A stretch of DNA of 64,000 bases from Chitinophagaceae bacterium (GCA_019752295.1 JAIEMK010000036.1:157123-221122), one strand, 5' to 3'. Positions 27,368-36,767 are shown, counted from the first letter of the stretch. Notes: generated by a model not told the origin, from the letters alone. Numbers and translations are program-made.

Positions 27368-28051
27368 GAGGATATCCTCATCGTCTTCGATATTCCGCAT
27401 TTCTTGTAAAATCTGAGGGTAACGCCAGGCCACTCTACTACTGATTGGTTTAACGGAAAATCGTTTGGGATTCGGGAGGCATGCGATGATCATCGCCGCT
27501 TCTTCTCTGCTCAGGCTACTGGCGTGTTTTCCAAAATATTTTTGCGAAGCCGCTTCAATACCAAAAACGCCTGGCCCCATTTCAATACAGTTAAGGTACA
27601 CTTCAAGAATTCTTTTTTTACCCCAGATCAATTCAATCAGCAGTGTAAAATAAGTTTCAGGAATTTTTCGGATGTACTTGAAAACGCCACCACCCTGCCA
27701 GAGAAAAACGTTCTTAGCTGTTTGTTGCGAAATAGTACTTGCTGCAGCTCCGAGCGGTAGTTTGTGTTTCTTTCCTTTTTTTGGTTGTAGGCTTTTTTCA
27801 ATCGCATCAAAATCAAGTCCCATATGGTCCGGAAAAGCCTGGTCTTCACTTGCAATAGCGGCAAGCTTTGCATTATACGAAATAGCAACACCACTCACAT
27901 AATCTCTTTTAAAACCGTATTCAAAAGCGTTACTGATTTGTGTAAACGTAATGGGCGGCATCACCCATTTACAAATAATAACATATAGCAATGAGCTTAG
28001 GAACATCCAAAACAGGAGCTTCTTTGTGAATTTCCAGATCCGCTTCATCAT
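27353..28051 (-). CDS. mtgA: Monofunctional biosynthetic peptidoglycan transglycosylase
   Basis: A 232-residue GT51 enzyme anchored by one N-terminal helix (about 11-30). The catalytic Glu69 lies in S-E-D-Q-A-F-P-D-H; other GT51 motifs are S-T-I-S-Q-Q-T-A-K-N, K-K-R-I-L-E-V-Y-L-N and F-G-I-E-A-A-S-Q-K-Y-F. There is no transpeptidase domain. It polymerises lipid II into glycan strands in the periplasm. It is the last gene of the minus-strand GT2-GH3-LysE run, 24 nt after the unknown secreted protein gene. Confidence 0.95.
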   Translation of the reverse strand: MMKRIWKFTKKLLFWMFLSSLLYVIICKWVMPPITFTQISNAFEYGFKRDYVSGVAISYNAKLAAIASEDQAFPDHMGLDFDAIEKSLQPKKGKKHKLPLGAAASTISQQTAKNVFLWQGGGVFKYIRKIPETYFTLLIELIWGKKRILEVYLNCIEMGPGVFGIEAASQKYFGKHASSLSREEAAMIIACLPNPKRFSVKPISSRVAWRYPQILQEMRNIEDDEDILSLIK

Positions 28052-28075
28052 TGAAATTGTTTGTATAAATCAGAT

Positions 28076-28618
28076 TTACATTTGAATAGTTACCATTCGA
28101 TATTTTTTTCCCATCTGCAAATAAGTTCGATGACTGTTCTGCAATATTTTCCCCAATATAAAAAATGCCGATGCTATTCCCAAGCCTGATAAATTTGTTG
28201 AACTAAAAACCTGATCGCCTTTAATAAGACTGTTGGCAACGTTTAATAAAATATACGCAACACTACCATATTGAAACAGCATGCCATTGTTGATAACGCT
28301 GTATGAACCCCTTTTCGGCATTCCGTAGATTTCGTTGATATGAAATTTCAGTAGTCCGAAATGAGCTGTATCGATACTGGGTAATCCAAATTGATTTGCT
28401 ACCTGACGCACCTGAATCTGATCGATAGTAATGGAATCATTTTTAATGGATTTGATAATTCCTTCGATCCACTGTTTACTGCTGAATTGAAAAAGAATAT
28501 AAGAACCGTGGGTCCAAGTTTGTAATGTTTGCTCTTTTTGTTTTAGCAATAAAAGATCTTTTTGCGCGCTTGCAATAAGTGAGATAAAGCAGCAGATTAT
28601 CAGGCTTGTTAGTTTCAT
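28076..28618 (-). CDS. Exported protein of unknown function
   Basis: A 180-residue protein with a signal peptide (M-K-L-T-S-L-I-I-C-C..., ending A-S-A-Q) if ATG 28618 is used; the frame extends nine codons upstream without adding a better signal. I do not recognise a family. Features are a segment reading like a small beta-rich domain (about 25-95, with W-I-E-G-I-I-K-S-I-K-N-D-S-I-T) and two short hydrophobic stretches (about 108-122 and 134-150). Gene order (24 nt before mtgA, 53 nt after lysE) suggests an envelope role. Confidence 0.6.
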   Translation of the reverse strand: MKLTSLIICCFISLIASAQKDLLLLKQKEQTLQTWTHGSYILFQFSSKQWIEGIIKSIKNDSITIDQIQVRQVANQFGLPSIDTAHFGLLKFHINEIYGMPKRGSYSVINNGMLFQYGSVAYILLNVANSLIKGDQVFSSTNLSGLGIASAFFILGKILQNSHRTYLQMGKKYRMVTIQM

Positions 28619-28671
28619 TGGTTGAAAGATACTTTGATGAGTCATTCAGGAAGCACAAATAATCGTTAAAG

Positions 28672-29328
28672 CTATTTTAGCTTAGCACCAAAACTAAGAA
28701 CACCCCAGCAAAGGGCTATTCCGAACCCTATTAAAATTACGCCCGAAAGTTGATTAATAAAATGGAGATTCTTGATCGTTAATTTTGGTCTGAGTCTTCC
28801 TGCCAAAGCAACTTTGAGCAAGTCGGTGAGTAAAACAAAAACAAGGCAGGTTCCAAAAACGATCATTCTGAACTCAAGGGGATTGGCATAAGTTACAGAA
28901 TCAGCAAGGATTGCAGCCGACCAAGCAAACCAGAAAATAAATACTCCGGGGTTCAGCATATTCATAAAATATCCGGAAAGAAAAATGGCTGCCCAATCGC
29001 GTTTTCGAAAAACTTTCGCTTTCAAATTATTGTCTTCATCAACAATTACTTTTTTGAAGAAAAAAGTATAGATGCCCACCCCTATCAAAAACAAACTACC
29101 ACTAACGGCAATCAGCGTTTGATGTTTCAATGCGGTTTGAAATAAAGAGGTAAAAAAATTGCAAATCAGCAGCAATGTAATATCGCTTGAAGAAACTCCA
29201 GCCACAAACACATAACCGGCTTTGTGTCCGTTATGGATGCTCTGTTTAAGGATTGCAAAAATTACCGGCCCAACAGAAATTGCGAGCAGTATACCCAGAG
29301 CTAAACCTTTAATGAGGGCTGCGACCAT
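28672..29328 (-). CDS. LysE-family translocator (amino-acid or metabolite exporter)
   Basis: A 218-residue inner-membrane protein with six hydrophobic segments (about 5-27, 38-62, 70-90, 112-135, 147-167, 190-212). The N-terminal G-I-L-L-A-I-S-V-G-P-V-I-F-A matches the LysE/RhtB signature with its Gly-Pro. N-P-G-V-F-I-F-W-F-A-W is the second conserved region. Family members export amino acids such as lysine, homoserine or threonine. The gene lies 26 nt after a GH3-family adenylating enzyme, which suggests the cargo may be that enzyme's substrate or product (inference). Confidence 0.85.
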   Translation of the reverse strand: MVAALIKGLALGILLAISVGPVIFAILKQSIHNGHKAGYVFVAGVSSSDITLLLICNFFTSLFQTALKHQTLIAVSGSLFLIGVGIYTFFFKKVIVDEDNNLKAKVFRKRDWAAIFLSGYFMNMLNPGVFIFWFAWSAAILADSVTYANPLEFRMIVFGTCLVFVLLTDLLKVALAGRLRPKLTIKNLHFINQLSGVILIGFGIALCWGVLSFGAKLK

Positions 29329-29354
29329 TGCTAATGAATAAAACCTAAAAATAA

Positions 29355-30890
29355 TTATTGAACCTCAATGGGTTCTCCCTTGATGAACTTTTGCCAATCC
29401 TTTAACATGCTTCCTTTTAATACACGAGGAAACTTATGTTGTCCTCCTATTTTTCCTTTTGCAATCATGAAGTTCATGAATTCTTTTTCACTCAGCACAT
29501 CCAGTAACACTTCCTTTAAAGCACTCTTTCTTTCAACTGCATAGTCATCGTTTAGCAAACATAAATGCGCATCTATTTTTTTAGCGAGCATTGATTTGTC
29601 GACCGAATCATTACAAGCCACATACCAGTGGTGCGCAAAAAAGTTTCCATATGGTACACCCGCAACAGTAAATTCAGGAATACAAATATTCATTTCTTCG
29701 CCGGCAAGTTGAATGGCTTTATTCATATTGTCAACACTAAGGTGTTCGCCAACAAGACTCAAAAAGTGTTTGGTTCTACCGGTGATGATTACTTCACAAC
29801 GCTCTTTGTCTACAAATTTTACGGTATCGCCAATTAAATATCTCCAGGTTCCTGCGGTAGTACTAATCAGCAAAGCATAATCTTTACCTTCTTCTACTTC
29901 GTGAATCATCAATGCTTCGGGGTTGTCGATCATATCGCCGTTTGCATCAAAATTGTGCTCATCAAATGGAACGAACTCTAAAAAAATGTGTTCATTGGTT
30001 ACCAGCTTCATGCCCTGAGCGTGTTGCCTTTCCTGATATGCAATAAAACCTTCGCTGGCTAAATAAGTCTCGATATAAGTAATCGGCTTGCCCAATAATT
30101 TTTCAAATCCCTTTTTATAAGGTTCGAAACTTACACCACCATGCACAAAAAATGCGAGGTTGGGCCACATATCGTGGATATTATTTAGCTTATATCTTTC
30201 AATCACCATTTCCATGCACATCTGAATCCAGGCAGGCACTCCCACCAGAAAACTAATATCCCACTCAGGTGCTTTGTCAACAATTTCTTCTAATTTTTTA
30301 TTCCAGTCTTTTACTCTGGCAATTTTTCTTCCGGGTTTATAAAAAGGCTGAAACCAGAAAGGCGCTTTTTTTTGCGTAATGCCACTCAGGTCTCCCGAAT
30401 AATAGCCGGGTCCTTTTTGTAGGTCTGTACTTCCGCCTAGTGTTAGCCAACCCCGGCCAAGAGCGCCAAGGGGGATGTCTTCGTAATTGCGTAAAGTGAG
30501 CAATTGTTTAATCATCACCACTTTGTTTCCGCGCAACAGGTCGTTGGTAACCGGAATAAATTTACTGGCCGATTCACTGGTACCACTGCTGAGTGCAAAG
30601 AATTTAATCTTGCCGGGCCAGCAGATGTCGGTCTTGCCTTCCAGCGTTTTATGCCACCAGGCAGCATAGATCTTGTTATAATTAAATGTAGGAACGAGTT
30701 CCTGAAATTTCTTTCCAGGGTGCTTACTATTTAATATCTCGTCGAAACGGTATGCTTGTCCAAATTCGGTGAAACGGGCTTTTCTCAGCATTTTTTTCAA
30801 CACCCTCAATTGCTGTCTCCTGGGATTGTTCTGAGGAAGACGTAGTGCTTTAAGTATTGAATTAGGAAGCTTTATATCAAGAATAGCCAT
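29355..30890 (-). CDS. GH3 auxin-responsive-promoter family adenylating enzyme
   Basis: A 511-residue cytoplasmic protein of the GH3 family (PF03321), part of the adenylate-forming superfamily. The nucleotide-binding S-S-G-T-S-E-S sits near residue 100 (F-A-L-S-S-G-T-S), I-E-T-Y-L-A-S-E-G near 275 and Y-L-I-G-D-T-V-K-F near 355, followed by I-T-G-R-T-K-H-F. Plant GH3 proteins join amino acids to jasmonate, auxin or benzoates via an acyl-AMP. Bacterial members are widespread in Bacteroidota but mostly uncharacterised. Upstream is a GT2 glycosyltransferase gene (68 nt), downstream the LysE exporter (26 nt). Confidence 0.88.
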   Translation of the reverse strand: MAILDIKLPNSILKALRLPQNNPRRQQLRVLKKMLRKARFTEFGQAYRFDEILNSKHPGKKFQELVPTFNYNKIYAAWWHKTLEGKTDICWPGKIKFFALSSGTSESASKFIPVTNDLLRGNKVVMIKQLLTLRNYEDIPLGALGRGWLTLGGSTDLQKGPGYYSGDLSGITQKKAPFWFQPFYKPGRKIARVKDWNKKLEEIVDKAPEWDISFLVGVPAWIQMCMEMVIERYKLNNIHDMWPNLAFFVHGGVSFEPYKKGFEKLLGKPITYIETYLASEGFIAYQERQHAQGMKLVTNEHIFLEFVPFDEHNFDANGDMIDNPEALMIHEVEEGKDYALLISTTAGTWRYLIGDTVKFVDKERCEVIITGRTKHFLSLVGEHLSVDNMNKAIQLAGEEMNICIPEFTVAGVPYGNFFAHHWYVACNDSVDKSMLAKKIDAHLCLLNDDYAVERKSALKEVLLDVLSEKEFMNFMIAKGKIGGQHKFPRVLKGSMLKDWQKFIKGEPIEVQ

Positions 30891-30958
30891 CGTTAATGTA
30901 ACGTTATTTGTTAAGAAACACGAAGCTAAAGTAATTGGATTAAAAAACTATCGTCTGT

Positions 30959-32176
30959 TTATTTTTTGCCGGCAAGGGCCTCCCCACTGGTTTCTTTAGA
31001 ATCGCTACCGATGATACAATTACTATTTGAAGCATGAAAGCGGAAAAGCGCCCCTGAATATTTAAGTTGTTCCAGTTCCAGAATAATCTGTTTCCAGTTG
31101 TGCTGGTCCGATTCGCAAAAAAGAATGCTGCCAACTTGTTGAAGCTGTAAAAGATCGGCGGCATTTTCTGGTAATATCAGTTGCATTTCGGGTATTTTTA
31201 AACCTGCCTGCTTGTAAAACCGGATCAGTGATTCGTATGCTTTCTGGTCTGAAATAACAACAAGAGGGCCTTCAGACCTGCTGCTGAGAGTCCATTTGAG
31301 GAAGATTTTTTTCATAGGATAAAGGAAAATTTTATCCAAAACAGAAAAGAATCCCCTAAAAAAAATGGCAACCTGAATAAACAAGGAGAAGATTCCTGCG
31401 CGGGTGCCACGGTAATTTTTTTGTACAAATACCCGCATGGCATTATAAAATAGCAGCACATAATTTAAGCTACCCTTTCTGGTACTTTCGCCCTTAAAAT
31501 GCAGGATGCAGGATCCCGAAAAATAGTAATTCGAAAACCCGGCACGCTGTATACGATAGCTTAGGTCGATATCTTCGGCATACATAAAAAAGCGTTCATC
31601 AAAACTTCCGGTAATATTCAAAACCGGTTTAGACACCAACATAAAAGCGCCGGCGAGTACATCTACCCGATGATTGTGTAAAGGATTTAGATGCCCTAAA
31701 GAGTATTGATTAAATCGGGCAGATTGGGGAAATATGGCAGAAAGGCCGATCAATTTATAAAAAGCTGCCATGGGCGAAGGGAATGCCCTCTTGCTTTCGG
31801 GCAAAAAATTACCTGACCCATCCAACATCCGAATACCCAAAGCACCGGCATCGGCTTTAGAGCGGATAAAAGAAAGGCAGTTGATAAGACAGTCTACGGG
31901 CATCAACGTATCGGGGTTAAGGAATAAAATATAATCACCCGAAGAGGAGGCCAAAGCCTGATTATTTGCCGCACCGAAGCCAATATTCCTTGTGTTTTCG
32001 ATAAACCGAACAGCAGGAAATAGGGGCTTGAGATAGGAAACGGAGTGATCGGAGGAGTGATTGTCCACCACAAAAATTTCAGCGTCGATGGTACTAATGG
32101 CTTTCTGAACAGCATGCAAGCACTGTTCCAGAAAAAACTTCACGTTATAATTGACTATGATGATGGATAATTCCAA
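30959..32176 (-). CDS. Family 2 glycosyltransferase (rhamnosyltransferase-like)
   Basis: A 405-residue GT2 enzyme. The GT-A domain begins at once with I-I-I-V-N-Y-N (5-11); the metal-binding motif is L-N-P-D-T, and Y-A-E-D-I-D-L-S-Y-R marks the acceptor/catalytic region. A hydrophobic stretch (about 260-285) may attach it to the inner membrane. The last ~110 residues form an extra region of unknown role. The start is TTG (32174-32176): no ATG is suitable and the GT2 core starts within five residues. Typical jobs are O-antigen or capsule sugar transfer; donor and acceptor are unknown. First gene of the minus-strand run ending at mtgA. Confidence 0.88.
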   Translation of the reverse strand: MELSIIIVNYNVKFFLEQCLHAVQKAISTIDAEIFVVDNHSSDHSVSYLKPLFPAVRFIENTRNIGFGAANNQALASSSGDYILFLNPDTLMPVDCLINCLSFIRSKADAGALGIRMLDGSGNFLPESKRAFPSPMAAFYKLIGLSAIFPQSARFNQYSLGHLNPLHNHRVDVLAGAFMLVSKPVLNITGSFDERFFMYAEDIDLSYRIQRAGFSNYYFSGSCILHFKGESTRKGSLNYVLLFYNAMRVFVQKNYRGTRAGIFSLFIQVAIFFRGFFSVLDKIFLYPMKKIFLKWTLSSRSEGPLVVISDQKAYESLIRFYKQAGLKIPEMQLILPENAADLLQLQQVGSILFCESDQHNWKQIILELEQLKYSGALFRFHASNSNCIIGSDSKETSGEALAGKK

Positions 32177-32247
32177 TGAAAAAAATGAAATACGAAATAA
32201 GAAAAAAAATACCGCTATAACAAAGATGCTTATTTGATCATGAATTC

Positions 32248-32279
32248 TTTCATAATCCTGAGATTCGGGGGTACTTTTG
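32248..32279 (+). promoter_or_regulatory. Promoter abutting the inositol monophosphatase start
   Basis: TTTC (32248-32251; 3 of 4 to TTTG), 20-nt spacer, TACTTTTG (32272-32279; full match to TAnnTTTG). Only 4 nt separate the -7 box from ATG 32284, so transcription would begin at or next to the start codon. Confidence 0.6.
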
Positions 32280-32283
32280 CATT

Positions 32284-33066
32284 ATGTTAAAACAAACTTT
32301 GATCAAAGCAGCAGAAACCGGTGCGGCTGTTATGAAAAGCTATTTCAATGGAGTATTTGAAATCAGCAATAAAGAAGGCATCAATAATCTGGTAACCGAA
32401 GCGGACCATGCTTCTGAAAAAGCCATCTTTGAAGTCATTAAAAATGATTTTCCCGATCATTATATATTAAGTGAAGAAGCGGGAGAATTGATACAGGATT
32501 CTACGTATAAATGGATTATCGACCCGATTGATGGTACGGTAAACTTTGCAAATGGCATTCCGATTTGTTGTGTAAGCATCGGCGTGGAGATGGCAGGAAA
32601 AATGATTTTGGGTGCCGTTTATAATCCTTTTATCAATGAATTCTTTTTCGCGCAGAAAGGCTTTGGCGCAACCCTCAATAACAAAAAAATTAAAGTAAGC
32701 ACTCGCACCGAAGTGGCAAAGAGTTCAATGGTTACGGGTTTTCCCTATACTTATCTGGATACACCAAACGGACCCTTACAAGTGTTTGAAAAACTGATCA
32801 GAAAAGGCGTTCCGGTTAGAAGATTGGGTAGTGCCGCAATTGATCTTTGCTGGGTGGCAGCCGGAAGGTTTGACGGATTTTATGAACACAACTTGCAGGC
32901 ATGGGATAGTGCGGCAGGATTTTTAATGGTAGAAGAAGCTGGCGGAAAAATAACCGACTTTGCGGGTAACTATTATTCACCTTATCAGCCACATATCATT
33001 GCAACAAATGGTTTGATACACGATGAGTTATTGGATATTGTAAATGGCGGAGAAATTAGAGGATAA
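32284..33066 (+). CDS. Inositol monophosphatase family phosphatase
   Basis: A 260-residue Mg-dependent, Li-sensitive-type phosphatase. Metal ligands are seen in S-E-E-A-G (Glu64/65), D-P-I-D-G-T (Asp80, Asp83) and, near the C-terminus, W-D-S-A-A-G, the family's second signature. It hydrolyses inositol-1-phosphate or related sugar phosphates; in bacteria without inositol metabolism such proteins (SuhB-like) may act on other substrates or in RNA processing. CysQ-like PAP phosphatase activity is another option. The thiL reading frame starts 34 nt downstream. Confidence 0.92.
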   Translation: MLKQTLIKAAETGAAVMKSYFNGVFEISNKEGINNLVTEADHASEKAIFEVIKNDFPDHYILSEEAGELIQDSTYKWIIDPIDGTVNFANGIPICCVSIGVEMAGKMILGAVYNPFINEFFFAQKGFGATLNNKKIKVSTRTEVAKSSMVTGFPYTYLDTPNGPLQVFEKLIRKGVPVRRLGSAAIDLCWVAAGRFDGFYEHNLQAWDSAAGFLMVEEAGGKITDFAGNYYSPYQPHIIATNGLIHDELLDIVNGGEIRG

Positions 33067-33100
33067 GAATAGGAAGATTCCACAACAACTAAATATCAAT

Positions 33101-34132
33101 ATGGAAGAAAGAACAGAGATCGCCGATTTGGGCGAATTTGGTTTAATAGAACATCTCACAAAAAATTTTGAAATTCAAAATGTGTCTACCGTACTTGGTG
33201 TGGGAGACGATGCTGCTGTGATCGATCATTTTGGAAAGCAGACTGTAATAACTACGGACCTTTTATTGGAAGGAATTCATTTTGATCTGATGTATACTCC
33301 CCTGAAACATTTGGGGTATAAAGCGGTGATGGTGAACCTAAGTGATATTTATGCGATGAACGCTACTCCTACTCAGATTACCATTAGTATTGGAATTAGT
33401 AATCGTGTAAGCCTTGAAGCGTTGAACGAATTTTACGAAGGAGTTTATATCGCTTGCGAGAAACACGGAGTAGACCTGGTTGGTGGCGATACTTCCGCAT
33501 CACAAAAAGGATTTATTATTTCTGTTACGGCTATCGGCGAAGTGGCTCCGGATAAATTTGTAAAACGAAGTACGGCTCAGAAAGGAGATCTGATCTGCGT
33601 TAGCGGAGATTTGGGCGCTGCATTTTTAGGATTAACGCTGATGGAAAGAGAGAAAAAAATTTATCTCGAAAATCCGAAAATACAACCCGATCTGGAGGAC
33701 GAAAGTTATATCGTTGGGCGTTTATTGAAGCCCGAGGCAAGAAAAGAAGTAATTGAGTTTTTTGAAAAAAACGATATCCTACCAACGGCAATGATGGATG
33801 TGAGTGATGGACTGAGTAGCGAACTGCTGCATTTGTGTAAACAAAGTAATCTCGGCTGCAGAATATTTGAAGAGAAAATTCCTATTTCCGACGAAAGCAG
33901 AAGGGCCGCTTATAAATTTGGGTTGGACCCAACTGTTTGTGCATTAAACGGAGGGGAAGATTATGAATTGATCTTTTGCATGAAGCAGGAAGATTACGAC
34001 AAGGTTACATTTAATGAAGAGATTAGCGTGATCGGATATATGACTGACGTGGAAGAAGGATCTAAGTTGCTGACAAAGGGGGGTAACGAATTTCCAATTA
34101 CTGCGCAAGGTTGGAATGCATTTCAAAAATAA
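33101..34132 (+). CDS. thiL: Thiamine-monophosphate kinase
   Basis: A 343-residue enzyme converting thiamine monophosphate to thiamine diphosphate with ATP. Motifs are G-V-G-D-D-A-A-V (33-40), T-T-D-L-L-L-E-G-I-H-F (51-61), S-D-I-Y-A-M (81-86), G-G-D-T and M-D-V-S-D-G-L-S. ATG 33101 gives the usual N-terminus; a longer frame from 33044 would overlap the phosphatase gene. It lies in one operon with the inositol monophosphatase upstream and the S41 protease 5 nt downstream. Confidence 0.95.
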   Translation: MEERTEIADLGEFGLIEHLTKNFEIQNVSTVLGVGDDAAVIDHFGKQTVITTDLLLEGIHFDLMYTPLKHLGYKAVMVNLSDIYAMNATPTQITISIGISNRVSLEALNEFYEGVYIACEKHGVDLVGGDTSASQKGFIISVTAIGEVAPDKFVKRSTAQKGDLICVSGDLGAAFLGLTLMEREKKIYLENPKIQPDLEDESYIVGRLLKPEARKEVIEFFEKNDILPTAMMDVSDGLSSELLHLCKQSNLGCRIFEEKIPISDESRRAAYKFGLDPTVCALNGGEDYELIFCMKQEDYDKVTFNEEISVIGYMTDVEEGSKLLTKGGNEFPITAQGWNAFQK

Positions 34133-34137
34133 AAAGC

Positions 34138-35625
34138 ATGCAGTGCATTCAACGTTTTACCTGGATTTTATGCCTGCTTTTTTTTGTGGCTTGTAACAGC
34201 TCACATAGAATTCAGTATAACCCAACACAAAAATTTTCTGCAACAGCATTGAAGGAAGACGCACAATTGCTTCAAAAAATTCTGGAGGCGAATCACCCCA
34301 GTTTGTATTGGTATACCCCGAAAGAAGCCATGGATCAGTATTTTGCAGATGCGATCAATCATATTTCTGATTCTCTCACTGAGTTTCAATTTCGAAACAG
34401 AATGGCAGAACTGGTAAGCCATATTCGCTGTGGCCATACTGTAGTTCGATTTTCAAAAAAATATTCAAAGTATTTTTTAAAATACCGCTCTCTGCAATTT
34501 CCTTTGGCGATAAAAACATGGGGCGATAGCATGGTGGTAATTGGTAGCGCTTTTCCTAAATCTGTTTCTGGTAAAAGGGGTACCATTATCAGTTCCATTA
34601 ATGGAAGGAGTAATCAAATAATTCTGAACAGCATGTTTCGTTTTATCAGCGTGGATGGAAATAGTGAACACTATAAGAGCCAACTGATAAGTAATAATTT
34701 TGGCGCTTGGTACAAAGGAATATTTGGGCTGGATAGTAACTATATTATTCGCTATATTGATTCAAACGGAAAATCAGGTATCGATACGCTTAAAAATTTC
34801 AATCCCCGAATGCAGGATAAATCAACCTTCGATTCTTTGCAAAAAATGTTTGCAGGGTTTAAAAAACCAACACGTAAAGAATTAAAAAAAGCAAGGTTGA
34901 ATGCAGAGAGGTCGATGCAGATTGATACGCTCAATCGCACAATGTATATGCGCCTCACCGGATTTTCGGGCGGCGGCTTGGAACAATTTTTTCGTAAAAC
35001 TTTCAGGAATATTGAAGAGAATAAACTTAAGAATTTGGTAATTGATTTGAGAGAAAATGGCGGCGGGCGCGTAATTAATAATATCAGGCTTACGCGTTAT
35101 TTATCGAATCACCCTTTCCGTGTGGCGGATACGGTTGCTGCAATAAGTAGAAAATTAGAGTATGGTAAATATATCAGTAAATCGTTTTGGTATTGGTTGC
35201 AATTGAATTTAGAAACACGTAAGGAAACGGATGGAAAATATCACTACAGAAGACTTGAAACAAAACTTTATCAGCCCTATTCAAAAAACCATTTTGATGG
35301 TAAGGTATATCTAATTCAGGGAGCATACACATTTAGTGCCGCATCTATGTTTACCGCTAATTTAAAAGGGCAGGAAAATATAAAAATCGTAGGAGAAGAA
35401 TCAGGCGGCGGATATTATGGCAATTCGGCCATTCATTTACCAACGATTGTTTTACCAAATAGTAAAATACAAATTTCGCTTCCGATATTTCGTGTGGTTA
35501 TGGATCGTACCCGACCCAAGGGAAGAGGTGTGATGCCCGATATACTAGTTCCACCTTCTTCATTTGCAATCCAAAAAGGGGTTGACCTCAAGATGGAAAA
35601 GGTAAAACAAAAAATACAAGAGTGA
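34138..35625 (+). CDS. S41-family peptidase-like lipoprotein
   Basis: A 495-residue lipoprotein; lipobox F-F-V-A-C with Cys19 from ATG 34138. The C-terminal half has the S41 (C-terminal processing/tail-specific protease) fold: V-I-D-L-R-E-N-G-G-G (about 300-309), the probable catalytic Ser in Y-T-F-S-A-A-S and E-E-S-G-G-G-Y-Y-G-N. A P-K-G-R-G-V-M-P-D-I segment closes the core. The N-terminal ~110 residues resemble the helical domain of Bacteroidota S41 lipoproteins; a PDZ-like part may lie in between. It probably works at the envelope. It starts 5 nt after thiL. Confidence 0.85.
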   Translation: MQCIQRFTWILCLLFFVACNSSHRIQYNPTQKFSATALKEDAQLLQKILEANHPSLYWYTPKEAMDQYFADAINHISDSLTEFQFRNRMAELVSHIRCGHTVVRFSKKYSKYFLKYRSLQFPLAIKTWGDSMVVIGSAFPKSVSGKRGTIISSINGRSNQIILNSMFRFISVDGNSEHYKSQLISNNFGAWYKGIFGLDSNYIIRYIDSNGKSGIDTLKNFNPRMQDKSTFDSLQKMFAGFKKPTRKELKKARLNAERSMQIDTLNRTMYMRLTGFSGGGLEQFFRKTFRNIEENKLKNLVIDLRENGGGRVINNIRLTRYLSNHPFRVADTVAAISRKLEYGKYISKSFWYWLQLNLETRKETDGKYHYRRLETKLYQPYSKNHFDGKVYLIQGAYTFSAASMFTANLKGQENIKIVGEESGGGYYGNSAIHLPTIVLPNSKIQISLPIFRVVMDRTRPKGRGVMPDILVPPSSFAIQKGVDLKMEKVKQKIQE

Positions 35626-35669
35626 AGATAACAACGGCAAGTATTTGACGCTGAAAAATCAAATTACAT

Positions 35670-36767
35670 TTAGTTGGAGCTAATAAGATTTTCTATTTCG
35701 AGTGTTTCGTTCAGGCAAACAAGATTTGCAGGATAGCCAATTGCGATATGCCCCATGTCAGTATTTTTCTGAATGGCTTTAGCCGGATAAGTACTGGCCA
35801 TTTTTAAAGCTTCTTCTAATGAAATTCCAACACCGTTGATCAGGTTCTTTACCGATTTGATCATTGTTAATGCAGACCCGCTGAGTATACCGTTCGATTC
35901 ATATTTATCTCCTGCTAAATGGTGCGGATAAGGTCCTTCCTTGGTTTCTGTTACTGCATCAGTAATCACAAAAAGCCGATCACCCATTTGCTTTTTTGCA
36001 ATTGCAATTGCTGCAAAATCAACGTGAAATCCATCCGGAACAATACTGCACATTACTGTTGGGTGATTAAATACAGCGCCTACAAATCCCGGTGCCCGAT
36101 GTTGCAGGGCGCTCATTGCATTGAATAAATGTGTTGCGGTTCCGATGCCATTGTTGAATGCCTGAGTGGCTTCATCGTAAGTTGCATTGCTATGCCCTGC
36201 GGAAATAATAATTCCCTCGGACTGTATGAAGGCAATAATTTCGGGGCTACAAACTTCGGGAGCCAGGGTAATGATTTTGATAACCCCCTTACCGATTTCT
36301 AACAAGGATTTTACTTCAGTTAGAGAAGGTTTATGAATATAAGCTTCTAAGTGCGCTCCTTTTTTGGCAGCACTAATCCAGGGGCCTTCAATGTGTAAAC
36401 CCAGGCATCCCCTTCCTCCGCTATTCCAATATTCCTTAATTGCATTGATGCTTGCATAAAAAACCTCGTTACTGTTTGTGGCAACAGTTACTACAAAATG
36501 TGAAGCGCCACCCTTACTGCAATACTCGTATAAATCGTATAAAGCTTCTGCAGTGGGATACACAGCTAGTAGTTTATTTGCTGCCCCATAGATTTGTATA
36601 TCAATAAATGCAGGTGCAACAATATCGTATAGCGGGCCGCTGTTCGCGGCAACATGTTGAATAGGAATAATCTCACTGATGCAATTATTTTCAACAACAA
36701 CTGCATGATCATTCAGGCATTCATTTCCAGTAAATAATTTTTTGGCAAGAAAAGTTTTCTTATTCAT
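35670..36767 (-). CDS. nagA: N-acetylglucosamine-6-phosphate deacetylase
   Basis: A 365-residue amidohydrolase that removes acetate from GlcNAc-6-phosphate during amino-sugar or peptidoglycan recycling. Metal ligands and motifs: L-H-I-E-G-P-W (Glu127), A-G-H-S-N-A-T, T-H-L-F-N-A-M-S, G-F-H-V-D and the catalytic Asp in V-I-T-D-A-V. The early I-D-I-Q-I-Y-G has Gln where other amidohydrolases have His, as in E. coli NagA. ATG 36767 is chosen; it overlaps the upstream omega-amidase stop by 8 nt, indicating coupling. nagB is not in the window. Confidence 0.93.
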   Translation of the reverse strand: MNKKTFLAKKLFTGNECLNDHAVVVENNCISEIIPIQHVAANSGPLYDIVAPAFIDIQIYGAANKLLAVYPTAEALYDLYEYCSKGGASHFVVTVATNSNEVFYASINAIKEYWNSGGRGCLGLHIEGPWISAAKKGAHLEAYIHKPSLTEVKSLLEIGKGVIKIITLAPEVCSPEIIAFIQSEGIIISAGHSNATYDEATQAFNNGIGTATHLFNAMSALQHRAPGFVGAVFNHPTVMCSIVPDGFHVDFAAIAIAKKQMGDRLFVITDAVTETKEGPYPHHLAGDKYESNGILSGSALTMIKSVKNLINGVGISLEEALKMASTYPAKAIQKNTDMGHIAIGYPANLVCLNETLEIENLISSN

